Part shown: one piece after another, positions 1 through 8,220 of the stretch | Position numbering within the stretch: position 1 is the stretch's first letter | How the letters are laid out: each line of letters opens with the position of its first letter | From: JBHELT01 sp046262935 | GTDB taxonomy: Bacteria > Actinomycetota > CADDZG01 > JAHWKV01 | DNA length: 59,024 bases | Assembly (NCBI GenBank): GCA_046262935.1 | Contig: JBHELT010000104.1 | Location: 1-59,024, forward strand | Direction of reading: 5' to 3' | Translations under genes and position numbers: made by a program | The notes under the pieces: generated by a model | What the model was told of the DNA's origin: nothing | What the model saw: only the letters and a program-made list of their open reading frames with translations | Database searches by the model: none

Positions 1-91
1 TGATCTCGAACAGGTGCTCGGGCGAGTCGAAGGGCTTTGCTACCAAGGTGGCAAGCATGGGGGTGAATACCTCGGGAAACATCTGCGTCAT
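1..91 (-). CDS. ATP-dependent DNA ligase, N-terminal fragment (runs off left edge)
   Basis: Only the first 30 codons are inside the window. The peptide contains PMLATLVAKPF followed by HLFEI, which matches the segment just before the nucleotidyl-lysine motif in ATP-dependent DNA ligases of the LigC/LigD type (PMLA..., then LFEIKWDGYR). The ligating lysine itself lies beyond the edge, so activity and the presence of LigD polymerase or nuclease domains cannot be judged. The chosen ATG is at 91 on the minus strand; a second in-frame ATG lies three codons inside. It is divergent from the penicillin-binding protein gene. The family call rests on this short match. Confidence 0.6.
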   Translation of the reverse strand, partial: MTQMFPEVFTPMLATLVAKPFDSPEHLFEI

Positions 92-194
92 CGACTCTCT
101 TTCTTGTGGAGCATTGCCTTGGTGTATCGCTAGCGTGGTGAAGCATGCGCCGATCGGCACTGCTGCGACCCTATAGTTTCGATGGTTATGTTGC

Positions 195-2333
195 TTGCAC
201 ATCGCAGCGGTTGGGAATGATTCGAAACTAGACACTCTTCGATGGGACGAAAGATTGAGAAGACGACAACGCTTCACGTCGTGCGTCACGGCGATCATGC
301 TTGTGATCGTCGCCTCAGGCTGTGCCGTCGAAAGCGTCAACCTAGATAACAAAGATCCCGAACCGGCACCCTTATCGCTTCGTTCCCACATCTTGGCTGC
401 TGACGGAACCGAACTGGCAACACTGTTCGTGGAAAACCGGCAAGCCATCGCCTACGAGCATGTTCCCAAACAACTGATAGACGCGGTTGTCGCGGCCGAG
501 GACCAGCGATTCTTCAGCCATCACGGTTTCGACGTGCGTGCGGTTCTTCGCGCGATCAGATCGGATGCGGCGGGAAACTCCCTGCAAGGCGGAAGCACGA
601 TCACTGAGCAGTACGTCAAGAACACCTATTTCCCGATCAACAGGAAACGAACACTCGCTCAGAAGATCAAAGAGGCTCGCCTCGCATGGAAAGTTGAACA
701 CGAGCTTACGAAGAGGCAGATCATGGAGCGCTACCTGAACACCGTTTACCTTGGAGATGGCGCATACGGTGTTCAGGCGGCGGCACAAGAGTTCTTCACC
801 AAGGATGTCGCGCAGCTTACGGTCGCTGAGTCCGCCACCATCGCGGGGGCCATAAGCGGTCCCGAAACATACAACCCGCGCCGTCACGCGGAAGTGTCAG
901 TCAGGCGGCGTGATCACGTGATCGATCGAATGCTCGCGCTACATTCGATCGACAACAAGGTCGCTGAAGCAGCTAAGGCAAACCCGCTAACGGTGTCGCC
1001 AAGAACTGCAGCACAAGTTAAAGAGCCTTACTTCGTCGATTGGGTCAAACAAAGGGTCATGGGAGACCCTATATACGGACGCGACGAGGATGAACGGGCG
1101 TCTTTATTGTTCCGTGGCGGCATAACGGTTCACACCACGCTGGATCTTCGGCTGCAGCAGATCGCTCGAACGGCGATCGACGACATCCTCGATCGGCCCG
1201 GCGATCCAGAGGCTGCTTTGATATCGATAGAGCCTAAGACGGGCCACGTCGTGGCGATGATCGGGGGCCGCGATTACGGCCGATCGCAGGTGAACCTCAG
1301 CCTTGGTTCGCTGGCTGGAGGACTTGGACGTCAACCGGGCTCGGCATTCAAACCATTCGTTCTCGCAACGGCCTTCGAAGATGGCTACACACCTTCCTCG
1401 CGACTGTCTTCGACCCCTGGCCGCCTGCGGACCGGCCGCAAAACCTTCTATGACGTGAACAACAATGAGGGGACGGGCAACGGCGACATCACCCTAGAAG
1501 ACGCAACGGTGCATTCGGTGAACGCGGTGTTCGTGCGACTAGGCCTAGCGGTAGGGCTTACACGAGTTACTGCGATGGCCCACCGCATTGGGATCGATCA
1601 TTCGGTCCTGCATCCTTATCCCTCGCTACCGCTTGGAACCTCGGAGGTATCGCCGCTCGAGATGGCATCGGGTTTCTCAACCTTCGCAAACTATGGACTG
1701 AACGTCGCTCCGACTCCTATCTCGTCGATCGACACCGCTGTCGGCGACCAAGTAGCGAACACCAGGAAGTACACGCGCGCGCTCGACCCTGGAGTTGCAT
1801 ACCTGGTAACGAAAGTTCTAGAGCAAGTGGTTGAACGAGGAACGGGCACTAAGGCTCAACTCGACAGACCCGCCGCAGGCAAGACTGGGACCACGAACGA
1901 TTACTCAGACGCATGGTTCGTCGGTTACACGCCCGAGCTCGTCACCGCGGTTTGGGTCGGTTATCCCAATGGACTCGTCCCGATGCGAAACGTCCACGGC
2001 ATTCACGTTTTCGGAGGGACATTCCCGGCCATGATCTGGCGCGCATTCATGCAGCGCGCTCTGTCGGGGACGCCTGCCCAAGATTTTCAAATCCCAACGT
2101 CAGACCTGATAACGATCGACATCGACCCGAACACCGGTCTGTTGGCGGGACCCTACTGTCTGAGCCGTCAGACGGTCACGATGCTTCGGCAACTCGCTCC
2201 AACCATCACTTGCCCGTCCCCGCCTGCGGCCCCATCACCGACGGCTGCCCCAACGGCTACGGTCACCTCGACGGCGCAACCTTCACCCGCGCCCTCGGAG
2301 TTATCGCCAACGCCAAGTCCCTCGCCATCCTAA
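195..2333 (+). CDS. class A penicillin-binding protein (transglycosylase/transpeptidase)
   Basis: Bifunctional peptidoglycan synthase that polymerises lipid II and cross-links the stem peptides outside the cytoplasmic membrane. A basic stretch (RLRRRQR) precedes one hydrophobic segment at about residues 27-42. The GT51 domain carries the catalytic Glu102 in AEDQRFFSHHG and the QGGSTITEQ motif at 131-139. The transpeptidase domain shows the SxxK box (Ser383, Lys386), SVN at 441-443 and KTGT from 563. The tail from about 680 is Pro/Ser/Thr-rich, as often seen in actinobacterial enzymes. The start used is a TTG, because no in-frame ATG precedes the membrane segment; Met35 lies inside it and is an unlikely start. 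The VASGC stretch resembles a lipobox, but the membrane-anchor reading is preferred. Confidence 0.95.
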   Translation: MHIAAVGNDSKLDTLRWDERLRRRQRFTSCVTAIMLVIVASGCAVESVNLDNKDPEPAPLSLRSHILAADGTELATLFVENRQAIAYEHVPKQLIDAVVAAEDQRFFSHHGFDVRAVLRAIRSDAAGNSLQGGSTITEQYVKNTYFPINRKRTLAQKIKEARLAWKVEHELTKRQIMERYLNTVYLGDGAYGVQAAAQEFFTKDVAQLTVAESATIAGAISGPETYNPRRHAEVSVRRRDHVIDRMLALHSIDNKVAEAAKANPLTVSPRTAAQVKEPYFVDWVKQRVMGDPIYGRDEDERASLLFRGGITVHTTLDLRLQQIARTAIDDILDRPGDPEAALISIEPKTGHVVAMIGGRDYGRSQVNLSLGSLAGGLGRQPGSAFKPFVLATAFEDGYTPSSRLSSTPGRLRTGRKTFYDVNNNEGTGNGDITLEDATVHSVNAVFVRLGLAVGLTRVTAMAHRIGIDHSVLHPYPSLPLGTSEVSPLEMASGFSTFANYGLNVAPTPISSIDTAVGDQVANTRKYTRALDPGVAYLVTKVLEQVVERGTGTKAQLDRPAAGKTGTTNDYSDAWFVGYTPELVTAVWVGYPNGLVPMRNVHGIHVFGGTFPAMIWRAFMQRALSGTPAQDFQIPTSDLITIDIDPNTGLLAGPYCLSRQTVTMLRQLAPTITCPSPPAAPSPTAAPTATVTSTAQPSPAPSELSPTPSPSPS

Positions 2334-2702
2334 CTAGGTCGTTTTGACGATCAGCACGTTGCAGGGCGCATGGTGAGAAACCTGGTTCGGAACGTTTCCT
2401 ATCAGGAACCGTTTCGCATCGTTCATACCTTTGTTGCCGACCACTATCAGGTCGACCTTTTCCTCCTCAGCGACAGTGCAGATGACATCGGCCGGGTCCC
2501 CCGCACGCGCCATCGTGGTGATGGGGACCGAACCCGGAAGTTCACTTGCGACTTTGCGGGCGACATTCTCACTTGCTGGGGTTTCACCGACGCACAGCAA
2601 GATCACAGCGGCGCCCGCGTCTTTGGCGAGCGACACGCCCCGCTCTGCCGCCTTAGCTGCGGTCGCGGACCCATCGGTAGCTATCAATATCTTCTTGTAC
2701 AT
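2334..2702 (-). CDS. universal stress protein, UspA family
   Basis: Small single-domain UspA protein of 122 residues. It begins with the typical beta-strand KKILIATDGS and ends with the ATP-binding signature GxxG-9x-GN (GNKGMND...IGNVPN), then SHHAPCNVLIV. Presence of this glycine signature suggests the ATP-binding UspA subgroup. It lies just downstream of a second UspA gene (2 nt gap), so the two are probably co-transcribed tandem duplicates. The gene is convergent with the penicillin-binding protein gene and abuts its stop codon. Confidence 0.9.
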   Translation of the reverse strand: MYKKILIATDGSATAAKAAERGVSLAKDAGAAVILLCVGETPASENVARKVASELPGSVPITTMARAGDPADVICTVAEEEKVDLIVVGNKGMNDAKRFLIGNVPNQVSHHAPCNVLIVKTT

Positions 2703-2704
2703 GA

Positions 2705-3160
2705 CTAGTGCGTCGTCCTCACGATCAATACATCACAAGGCGAATGGTGAGAGATCCGGTTCGGAACACTGCCAAGCAAGAATCTCTTGGCTCCAGTCAT
2801 GCCCTTGTTTCCCACCACCAGTAGATCGGCTTCTTCATCCTGGGCCACCGATATAAGCACCTCGGCGGGCTCGCCTTCCTCGAAACGCGTCTTGATGGCT
2901 AGGCCTTCGAATCCCTCCGCGATCTGCAGACGCGATCGCTCTAAAACTTCTTCGACCAGCGCTGTACCTGAGAATCGCCATGAAAGTTCTTCGGGCGACT
3001 CGCTCTGCCAGCGCTCCAACTGCCTAACGTCGGGAGATTCATACGACGAAACGATGATCAGCTCTGCATCGGTGGTGCCCGCAAGTTGAGCTCCCTCTGC
3101 GAGTGCGATAGCGGCGGTCGGCGATCCATCGGTTCCTACAACGATCTTTCGATAAGTCAT
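2705..3160 (-). CDS. universal stress protein, UspA family
   Basis: Second UspA-domain protein, 151 residues, with an insertion of about 25 residues (SYESPDVRQLERWQSE region) after the second beta strand compared with its neighbour. The C-terminal nucleotide-binding signature is GNKGMTGAKRFLLGSVPN, nearly the same as in the downstream paralogue, pointing to a tandem duplication. Such proteins bind ATP and act in stress or dormancy responses; the specific role here is not visible. It is the first gene of the two-gene unit. Confidence 0.9.
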   Translation of the reverse strand: MTYRKIVVGTDGSPTAAIALAEGAQLAGTTDAELIIVSSYESPDVRQLERWQSESPEELSWRFSGTALVEEVLERSRLQIAEGFEGLAIKTRFEEGEPAEVLISVAQDEEADLLVVGNKGMTGAKRFLLGSVPNRISHHSPCDVLIVRTTH

Positions 3161-3181
3161 GTCGCGGATTCAATCACACCA

Positions 3182-3874
3182 TCAGCATCCTTTGACTTGC
3201 GAGGGCTGGTCGGTGATCACTCCTTCGAATCCATGCTCGAAAAGAAGGGTAGCGGCAGCACGGTCGTCGATGGTCCAGGCCAGCAGGCGCACGGGACTCG
3301 AACGCGCACGTTCATGCAACTTGTCGATGCCCTCGACGCTTAGCTCCGCCGCTTGAGGCGCTGCCCAAGCCCATCCGAACTCGGCTGCAGCCGCTACCGC
3401 GTGTTCGCCGGTCGGGTCGTAACTCGCAGCCGTTAGTACGCCGAGGTCACCGCGGAATCCGGCCCTTTGTACGCCGGTCAAAAGATCGAGCCAGAAGCTG
3501 GTCACGATCACCATTGGGTACCGAGACGTTGCCTGAACCACCGAATGTCCGAAGGCCCGGGGGTCCATAACAGGTCCTTTGAGTTCGAGGTCGACTATGA
3601 GGTCCTTCGCCACCTCAAGCACATCGGCCAGGAGGGGCACCCCCTTCGCGACGGCCTGCTCGGTCGTTAGACGCGAGATGAGGCCCCCATCTATCTCGTC
3701 ATCGTGCGAGATAACCAAGTCGCCCGATGCGGTCAGGCGAGCGTCGATCTCGACCCCGTCTAGGCACCCCAAGGCCTTCTGTTCGGCTGCCCAAACGATG
3801 GCTTCGAGGCTGTTATGGGGGCGGGCAGACCCTGCCCCCCGGTGAGCAAGGACGAAGGGGGAGGTGATGCTCAT
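3182..3874 (-). CDS. glycerophosphodiester phosphodiesterase family protein
   Basis: Predicted to hydrolyse glycerophosphodiesters to an alcohol and glycerol 3-phosphate. The GDPD signature is clear: AHRGAG at the N-terminus (His11, Arg12), then GVEIDARLT (Glu42, Asp44), and LVISHDDEIDG (His57). These are the metal-binding and acid-base residues of the family. About 230 residues, no signal peptide, so probably cytoplasmic. The start is placed at the internal Met of MSITSPFVLAHRG because this leaves the normal short leader before the HRG motif; a 15-residue longer version is open. It is divergent from whiB. Confidence 0.85.
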   Translation of the reverse strand: MSITSPFVLAHRGAGSARPHNSLEAIVWAAEQKALGCLDGVEIDARLTASGDLVISHDDEIDGGLISRLTTEQAVAKGVPLLADVLEVAKDLIVDLELKGPVMDPRAFGHSVVQATSRYPMVIVTSFWLDLLTGVQRAGFRGDLGVLTAASYDPTGEHAVAAAAEFGWAWAAPQAAELSVEGIDKLHERARSSPVRLLAWTIDDRAAATLLFEHGFEGVITDQPSQVKGC

Positions 3875-4026
3875 CGGAGAACTTCTTGCTGTTTGAAGCA
3901 CAAAGTTTCGGGCCAACACATCTCGCCCCGAACAATCCTCGGATTGGGGTATTGCGGTTTCATGATGGCGGGCTTATCCTCTGGAACCTCGCAGGTACGG
4001 TCACATCTTTTCGAACGAGGCACTTT

Positions 4027-4320
4027 GTGAAGGAAATCACTTTCTACCTCGAACCAGGCGCATCGGCCGAGACCGATTGGCGCCACAAGGCCAGTTGCCG
4101 TGAGGCTCCGGACCCCGACGTCTTCTTCCCAATCGGCAGCACCGGCCCCGCGCTCGACCAGATCGAAGCGGCCAAGGCGATCTGCTACCCCTGCCCCGTG
4201 AAGAAAGCTTGCCTGGATTGGGCGATCACAACCCATCAGGACTCGGGGGTTTGGGGCGGACTCTCGGAAGAAGAAAGACGAGCTGTAGCAAGAGGCCGAA
4301 GGGTCCTCGCAAGAACCTGA
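4027..4320 (+). CDS. WhiB-family transcriptional regulator
   Basis: Actinobacteria-specific [4Fe-4S] regulator, 97 residues from a GTG start preceded by AGG at a normal distance. The four cluster-binding cysteines are Cys24, Cys53, Cys56 and Cys62 (C-x28-C-x2-C-x5-C). The GVWGG turn at 74-78 and a basic C-terminal tail (RRAVARGRR) complete the family plan. WhiB proteins usually act with the primary sigma factor and sense redox state or nitric oxide. The reading frame is open a further 47 codons upstream, but that extension has no family features. Which WhiB subclass this is cannot be fixed by eye. Confidence 0.92.
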   Translation: MKEITFYLEPGASAETDWRHKASCREAPDPDVFFPIGSTGPALDQIEAAKAICYPCPVKKACLDWAITTHQDSGVWGGLSEEERRAVARGRRVLART

Positions 4321-4373
4321 AGGTTTCCTTGGCAACATCTTCGCGATGACTCCGCGCCAACGCTATCCACCGA

Positions 4374-5840
4374 TCAAGGCCGTAAACCTGCGCGGCGCCG
4401 AGTGGGAAAGTCCATCTCGATCCTGGTGCCCTCGCTGCCGGAGTCACCCGAGCCCACCGAGATCGTGCCCCCTATTTCACTTTCGATCAAAGACTTGACG
4501 ATCTGAAGGCCGAGCCCTGATCCATCGAAGGTGAATCCTTCGGGCAAACCCTTGCCCGAATCGGCCACTACAACATTCAAACGCCCGTCGCTTCGCCGCA
4601 TAGCAACATGGACGTGGCCGCCTTTGCCCCTAAGTCCATGTTCAACGGCATTCTGCAGAAGTTCAACGAGCACCACTGCCAAAGGGGTCGCCAACTCAGC
4701 GGGTAACTTACCGGGATCGCCGATGACATCGATCGAAACTTCGACTTCTGGGTCGGTCAGACTTTCTTTCACCAGTCTCACTAACTGCTCCGCTACATCG
4801 AGGAACTCTACGGTCCCCGAGGAATCGCGCGACAACGTTTCGTGAACCACCGCGATCGACGCTATCCGCCGGACCGCTTCTTGCAACTGCTCCTTGGCTT
4901 CTGGCGATACCAACCTGCGCGACTGAAGGCGCAGCAGACTTGCGATGGTTTGCAGATTGTTCTTAACGCGGTGATGGATCTCTCGAATGACCGCCTCTTT
5001 GTGTTCCAGTTGACGTTCCCTATAACGAAGCTCCGTCACGTCACGGATCAGCACCACCGCACCGGTAACGACGCGACCGGATCCTTCGAGGAATGGGATC
5101 GCCCTTTGAAGAACCACGGTGCCCCCAACTTCAACATCAGCCTCGGCTGGTATCCCGATGCTCAGCGCCAATGAAGCGGGAGCCGCGTCTAGACCAACGT
5201 CATTCAGGATCTCACCTTCGATGTTGGATACCACGCCGAGACGGCGAAATGCAGAGATCGCATTGGGGCTCGCGTACATGACGGTGCCGGTTCGATCCAA
5301 TCTCAGCATGCCATCGCCAACACGTGGCGAAAGCTCTGGGTTCAGCGTCTCGGCTGCGAAGGGAAAGGTTCCCTCCGAGACCATCCGTCCAAGAGCCGCG
5401 CCACACTCGAGGTAGTTCGATTCGAGGCGTCCTGGTCTGCGGTGCGTTAAAGGGGCGCCCTCTTTGGACATGACCGCAACGACGTGCTCTCCAACGGGCA
5501 CAGGGAACGCTTCCATCCTCACCGACACCCCGTCGATGAGCACCGGTTCATCCCTGCGCCAACTACGGCCCTCGAGGAAAGCGCGGTCGATCACCGGCAA
5601 TTCTTCGGGCCTGATGGTCTTGCCGAGCACATCTTCGGGATGAAGTGTCTGAGCGGTATAGGGCCTCATCTGGGCAACGCAGGTGAATCCGGCGCCCCGG
5701 CCAAGCGGGCACCAAAGCAGCAGGTCTGCAAATGAAAGATCTGCTAACAATTGCCACGAACCGACCAAACGGTGCAGATGCTCCACTTCTCGGTCGTCGA
5801 GGTCGGTCGATTCTCGGATCAGTTCGGCGAGAGTGGGCAT
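4374..5840 (-). CDS. pdtaS: PdtaS-like sensor histidine kinase
   Basis: Cytosolic sensor kinase of 488 residues with the layout of mycobacterial PdtaS: an N-terminal GAF-like domain (about 1-130), a PAS domain (about 175-275), then a HisKA_2-type dimerisation domain and an HATPase domain. The phosphoacceptor region EIHHRVKNNLQTIASLL (His289/His290) is diagnostic of the HWE/HisKA_2 group. The ATPase carries ELLQNAVEHG (N box), DSGKGLPEGF and GSGLGLQIVKSL. There are no membrane segments. The known partner of PdtaS is PdtaR, an antiterminating response regulator with an ANTAR domain, which is not in this window. Confidence 0.88.
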   Translation of the reverse strand: MPTLAELIRESTDLDDREVEHLHRLVGSWQLLADLSFADLLLWCPLGRGAGFTCVAQMRPYTAQTLHPEDVLGKTIRPEELPVIDRAFLEGRSWRRDEPVLIDGVSVRMEAFPVPVGEHVVAVMSKEGAPLTHRRPGRLESNYLECGAALGRMVSEGTFPFAAETLNPELSPRVGDGMLRLDRTGTVMYASPNAISAFRRLGVVSNIEGEILNDVGLDAAPASLALSIGIPAEADVEVGGTVVLQRAIPFLEGSGRVVTGAVVLIRDVTELRYRERQLEHKEAVIREIHHRVKNNLQTIASLLRLQSRRLVSPEAKEQLQEAVRRIASIAVVHETLSRDSSGTVEFLDVAEQLVRLVKESLTDPEVEVSIDVIGDPGKLPAELATPLAVVLVELLQNAVEHGLRGKGGHVHVAMRRSDGRLNVVVADSGKGLPEGFTFDGSGLGLQIVKSLIESEIGGTISVGSGDSGSEGTRIEMDFPTRRRAGLRP

Positions 5841-5927
5841 GGGATAAAGCGCATCCTCCGGTAATAACGTAAAAGCCGGTCAGTCCAAGAGTAACGGGAT
5901 GCCGTTCGTGGCGTTAGCAGAGGTAGC

Positions 5928-6713
5928 ATGCGCCGCCTTTTCCTCGCTATTTCCTCGATCCTGATCTGCCTCGGCGCGCTCACATCAGCGGGCTTGGCTT
6001 GGGCAACAGATGGGTCGGCCGCGCAAGCCGAGTCCGAGTTCCAAACCAAGATCAACCAAGAGCGCGGCTCCGCGGGCTTGGCCGCCCTCGTATTCGACGC
6101 TGGGCTCATCGACGTCGCACGCAAACACTCAAGTGATATGGCCAGCGCCAACAAGATCTACCACGATGAAAACCTGCCCAATGAGGTATCGGGGTGGATA
6201 AGACTTGGCGAGAATGTGGGCCGCGGTCAGCTTGTAGACGACATCCACAAAGCTTTCATGTCTTCGCCGACCCATCGCGATCAGATACTCGATAGCCGCT
6301 ACATCGGCTTCGCGGTAGGAGTGGTTACGACATCTTCAGATATGTTCGTCACTGAATTGTTCATCACTCGTGAGAACAGCGATCCACCAGTGAGACTCGC
6401 TTCGCGGCGAGTCTCACATCAACGGCCAACCCGAGCAACGTCGGCGGCCCGAGCAATCGCACCCATTGAATCTCAGCCGGTGCAAGTAGCCGCTGCCGAG
6501 TTCCCCGCACCAGACCCACTCATGGGCTCTGCCCTGGATACCGAAAACGTAGTGCTGGCCGAAAGCCCCTCGATCCTGATGACAAGACCGCTCGGTTACC
6601 TTTTGCCGGGCCCAGTGAGGGGCCCAGCAGGGGCTGCCTCTGTTTGCTTGTTCTTGCTTATGGTCGGCTACGCCTACAAAGCTTCGATCAGGATCAGTCG
6701 ATCACGGCTATGA
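5928..6713 (+). CDS. CAP (SCP/PR1) domain secreted protein with C-terminal membrane anchor
   Basis: Exported protein of 261 residues. Residues 1-28 form a signal peptide (MRRLFLAISS..., hydrophobic core). The CAP domain follows at about 34-147, with the classic cavity residues visible: His67 in VARKHSSDM, Glu95 in LGENVGRG, and His116 in SSPTHRDQIL. After a low-complexity linker, residues about 228-250 form a hydrophobic segment followed by basic residues, suggesting anchoring to the membrane or retention at the envelope. The function of bacterial CAP proteins is mostly unknown. The 3' end overlaps the convergent biotinyl-carrier gene by 20 nt. Confidence 0.88.
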   Translation: MRRLFLAISSILICLGALTSAGLAWATDGSAAQAESEFQTKINQERGSAGLAALVFDAGLIDVARKHSSDMASANKIYHDENLPNEVSGWIRLGENVGRGQLVDDIHKAFMSSPTHRDQILDSRYIGFAVGVVTTSSDMFVTELFITRENSDPPVRLASRRVSHQRPTRATSAARAIAPIESQPVQVAAAEFPAPDPLMGSALDTENVVLAESPSILMTRPLGYLLPGPVRGPAGAASVCLFLLMVGYAYKASIRISRSRL

Positions 6714-6906
6714 CATCGCCCTCCTGAACAACAACACCTTCGACGACACTGACCGATGAAACGGTCCCCGCAATGGGCGACTCCACGGGTATCTCCATCT
6801 TCATCGACTCCAGGATGGCCACAACGTCTCCTTCGGCAACCTGATCGCCTTCATGCACCAACACCTTCCAAACATTCGCAACCATCTCGCTCTCGATGTT
6901 CGTCAA
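6694..6906 (-). CDS. biotin carboxyl carrier protein (biotinyl/lipoyl domain)
   Basis: A stand-alone biotinyl domain of 70 residues. The modified lysine is Lys36 in the ESMKM motif, flanked by GDVVAILE and, at the mirrored position, GDVIAVID, as in BCCP domains. A TTG start at 6906 was chosen because it sits 6 nt after an AGGGGG Shine-Dalgarno and 1 nt after the stop of the upstream gene; the ATG at 6885 is a weaker alternative. It is the last gene of a cluster with an acyl-CoA carboxylase carboxyltransferase, so it probably carries CO2 to that enzyme. The biotin carboxylase subunit is not in the window. Confidence 0.85.
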   Translation of the reverse strand: MTNIESEMVANVWKVLVHEGDQVAEGDVVAILESMKMEIPVESPIAGTVSSVSVVEGVVVQEGDVIAVID

Positions 6907-6907
6907 G

Positions 6908-7768
6908 CTAAGCCCCCTTGTTCGCGAGACCCAGAAGCGATCGCGCCTCAGCAGGTTCTGCAACGCGGCGGCCCGTCGAGTGAACGATCTCGGCGGCCGC
7001 TTGCACGAGGTCACCGTTCGAGGCAGCCATCTCCCCCGACGGAAGGTAGAAATTGTCTTCGAGACCAACCCTGATGTTTCCTCCAAGTGCCGAGGCTGCG
7101 GTCACTAACATCCACTGCTCGCGCGATATCCCGATCACCTCCCACGTGGCCGGCTGCGGCACCAACGAAGCCATGTGAGCCAAGGTCCTGGGGTCGGCGG
7201 GCGCCCCACCGAGAACGCCTAGGATCAACGAGAACTGAACCGGAGGCTTCAAGATCCCCATGTCGATAAGAGGTACAGCGTTGTGCACGTGCCCCGTATC
7301 GAAGCACTCGCATTCGGGCTTAACTCCTGCTTCATTCATGTTCTGAAGGAAGTAGATGATCGTTTCGAATCGGTTCTCGAAAACGAAATCGAACACCATC
7401 TCCTTGCGCTTCTCGGAATACTTCGCATAGGTCATCGAACCCATGTTCAAAGCGCCGATCTCTGGTTTCAATTCCATGATGTGCGCGATGCGCTCTTCTT
7501 TGGGGATGTGAACGGCTCCGGTGGAATAGTTGATGATGATGTCGGGCACTTCACTCAAGATCGCGTCGGTTATGAGCTTGTACTCCTCGACACGGTAGGA
7601 GGCAGTTCCGTCGGGGTAGCGCGCATGGATGTGCACAACGCTGGCTCCGGCTTCGCGCGCCCGACGCGCCTCGGCCGCATAGTCCTCGGGCGCATATGGG
7701 ATCGCCGGGCACTGTTTGCGGTCCGCTGCAACCCCTGAAAGGGCGGCGGTGATCATGCAGGCCTCCAT
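6908..7768 (-). CDS. beta-keto acid cleavage enzyme family protein (BKACE, DUF849)
   Basis: Zinc-dependent enzyme family that condenses a beta-keto acid with acetyl-CoA, giving acetoacetate and a new acyl-CoA (3-keto-5-aminohexanoate cleavage enzyme is the founding member). The zinc-binding HxH is His46-His48 in VVHIHARYP. Other family blocks are CECFDTGHVHNA, LGVLGGAPADP and GNIRVGLEDN. Length is 286 residues from the ATG at 7768, normal for the family. That ATG overlaps the stop of the upstream SCP2 gene in a TGATG arrangement, indicating translational coupling. The actual beta-keto substrate cannot be read from sequence. Confidence 0.9.
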   Translation of the reverse strand: MEACMITAALSGVAADRKQCPAIPYAPEDYAAEARRAREAGASVVHIHARYPDGTASYRVEEYKLITDAILSEVPDIIINYSTGAVHIPKEERIAHIMELKPEIGALNMGSMTYAKYSEKRKEMVFDFVFENRFETIIYFLQNMNEAGVKPECECFDTGHVHNAVPLIDMGILKPPVQFSLILGVLGGAPADPRTLAHMASLVPQPATWEVIGISREQWMLVTAASALGGNIRVGLEDNFYLPSGEMAASNGDLVQAAAEIVHSTGRRVAEPAEARSLLGLANKGA

Positions 7769-8190
7769 CAGGCACGCCTTTCGAAGAAGTTCTGAAATTG
7801 CATGGCGAACATCATGTCGCCTTTCAATTTCAACTGACCACTCATGAACAGCTGAGTTCCATCGGCTTGCCCAAAGATCAGTCGGACGAACCGGACTATC
7901 GGCAGCACGAGAGTGAGTCGAGGAGAATCGGCTGCACCTTCTCGCGTCGTGCACTTGCCCGGTTCGATGTCAACCGTCCAAGATCTGGTTCCCTCATCAG
8001 TTTCGATGTCGTACTGGACCACCGCGCTGTTAGCGCCTGCCTTATCTGGTCTGAACGCGCCTTGCATCCCTTCGAATATCTGCTTCAGGATGTGGTCGAT
8101 ACCTTGTTCGGCGATCTGCGTCTCGAGCTCGTCATCAGATAAGCCCTTTATGGCTTGTGCGAGCACAGCTGGGTCTGGACCTTCTGCCAT
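7768..8190 (-). CDS. SCP2 sterol/lipid-binding domain protein
   Basis: Single-domain protein of 140 residues resembling the SCP2 sterol carrier fold. Typical features are the central WTVDIEPGKC strand region, RLTLVLPIVRFVRLIFGQADG, and the closing LKLKGDMMFAMQFQNFF, close to the LKVKGDMALAMKLQSLF type of ending. SCP2 domains bind fatty acyl chains, acyl-CoAs or sterols. Its position between a carboxyltransferase and a BKACE gene suggests it delivers or holds an acyl substrate for this pathway; that is inference. No catalytic residues are seen. Confidence 0.85.
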   Translation of the reverse strand: MAEGPDPAVLAQAIKGLSDDELETQIAEQGIDHILKQIFEGMQGAFRPDKAGANSAVVQYDIETDEGTRSWTVDIEPGKCTTREGAADSPRLTLVLPIVRFVRLIFGQADGTQLFMSGQLKLKGDMMFAMQFQNFFERRA

Positions 8191-8220
8191 CGATCCCTCC
8201 TTTTCGTAGAACTTAGAAAC

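Noticed and set aside
3886..4026. N-terminal extension of the first WhiB protein
   Set aside because: No family features and no start signal; the GTG at 4027 has AGG upstream and gives a normal WhiB length.
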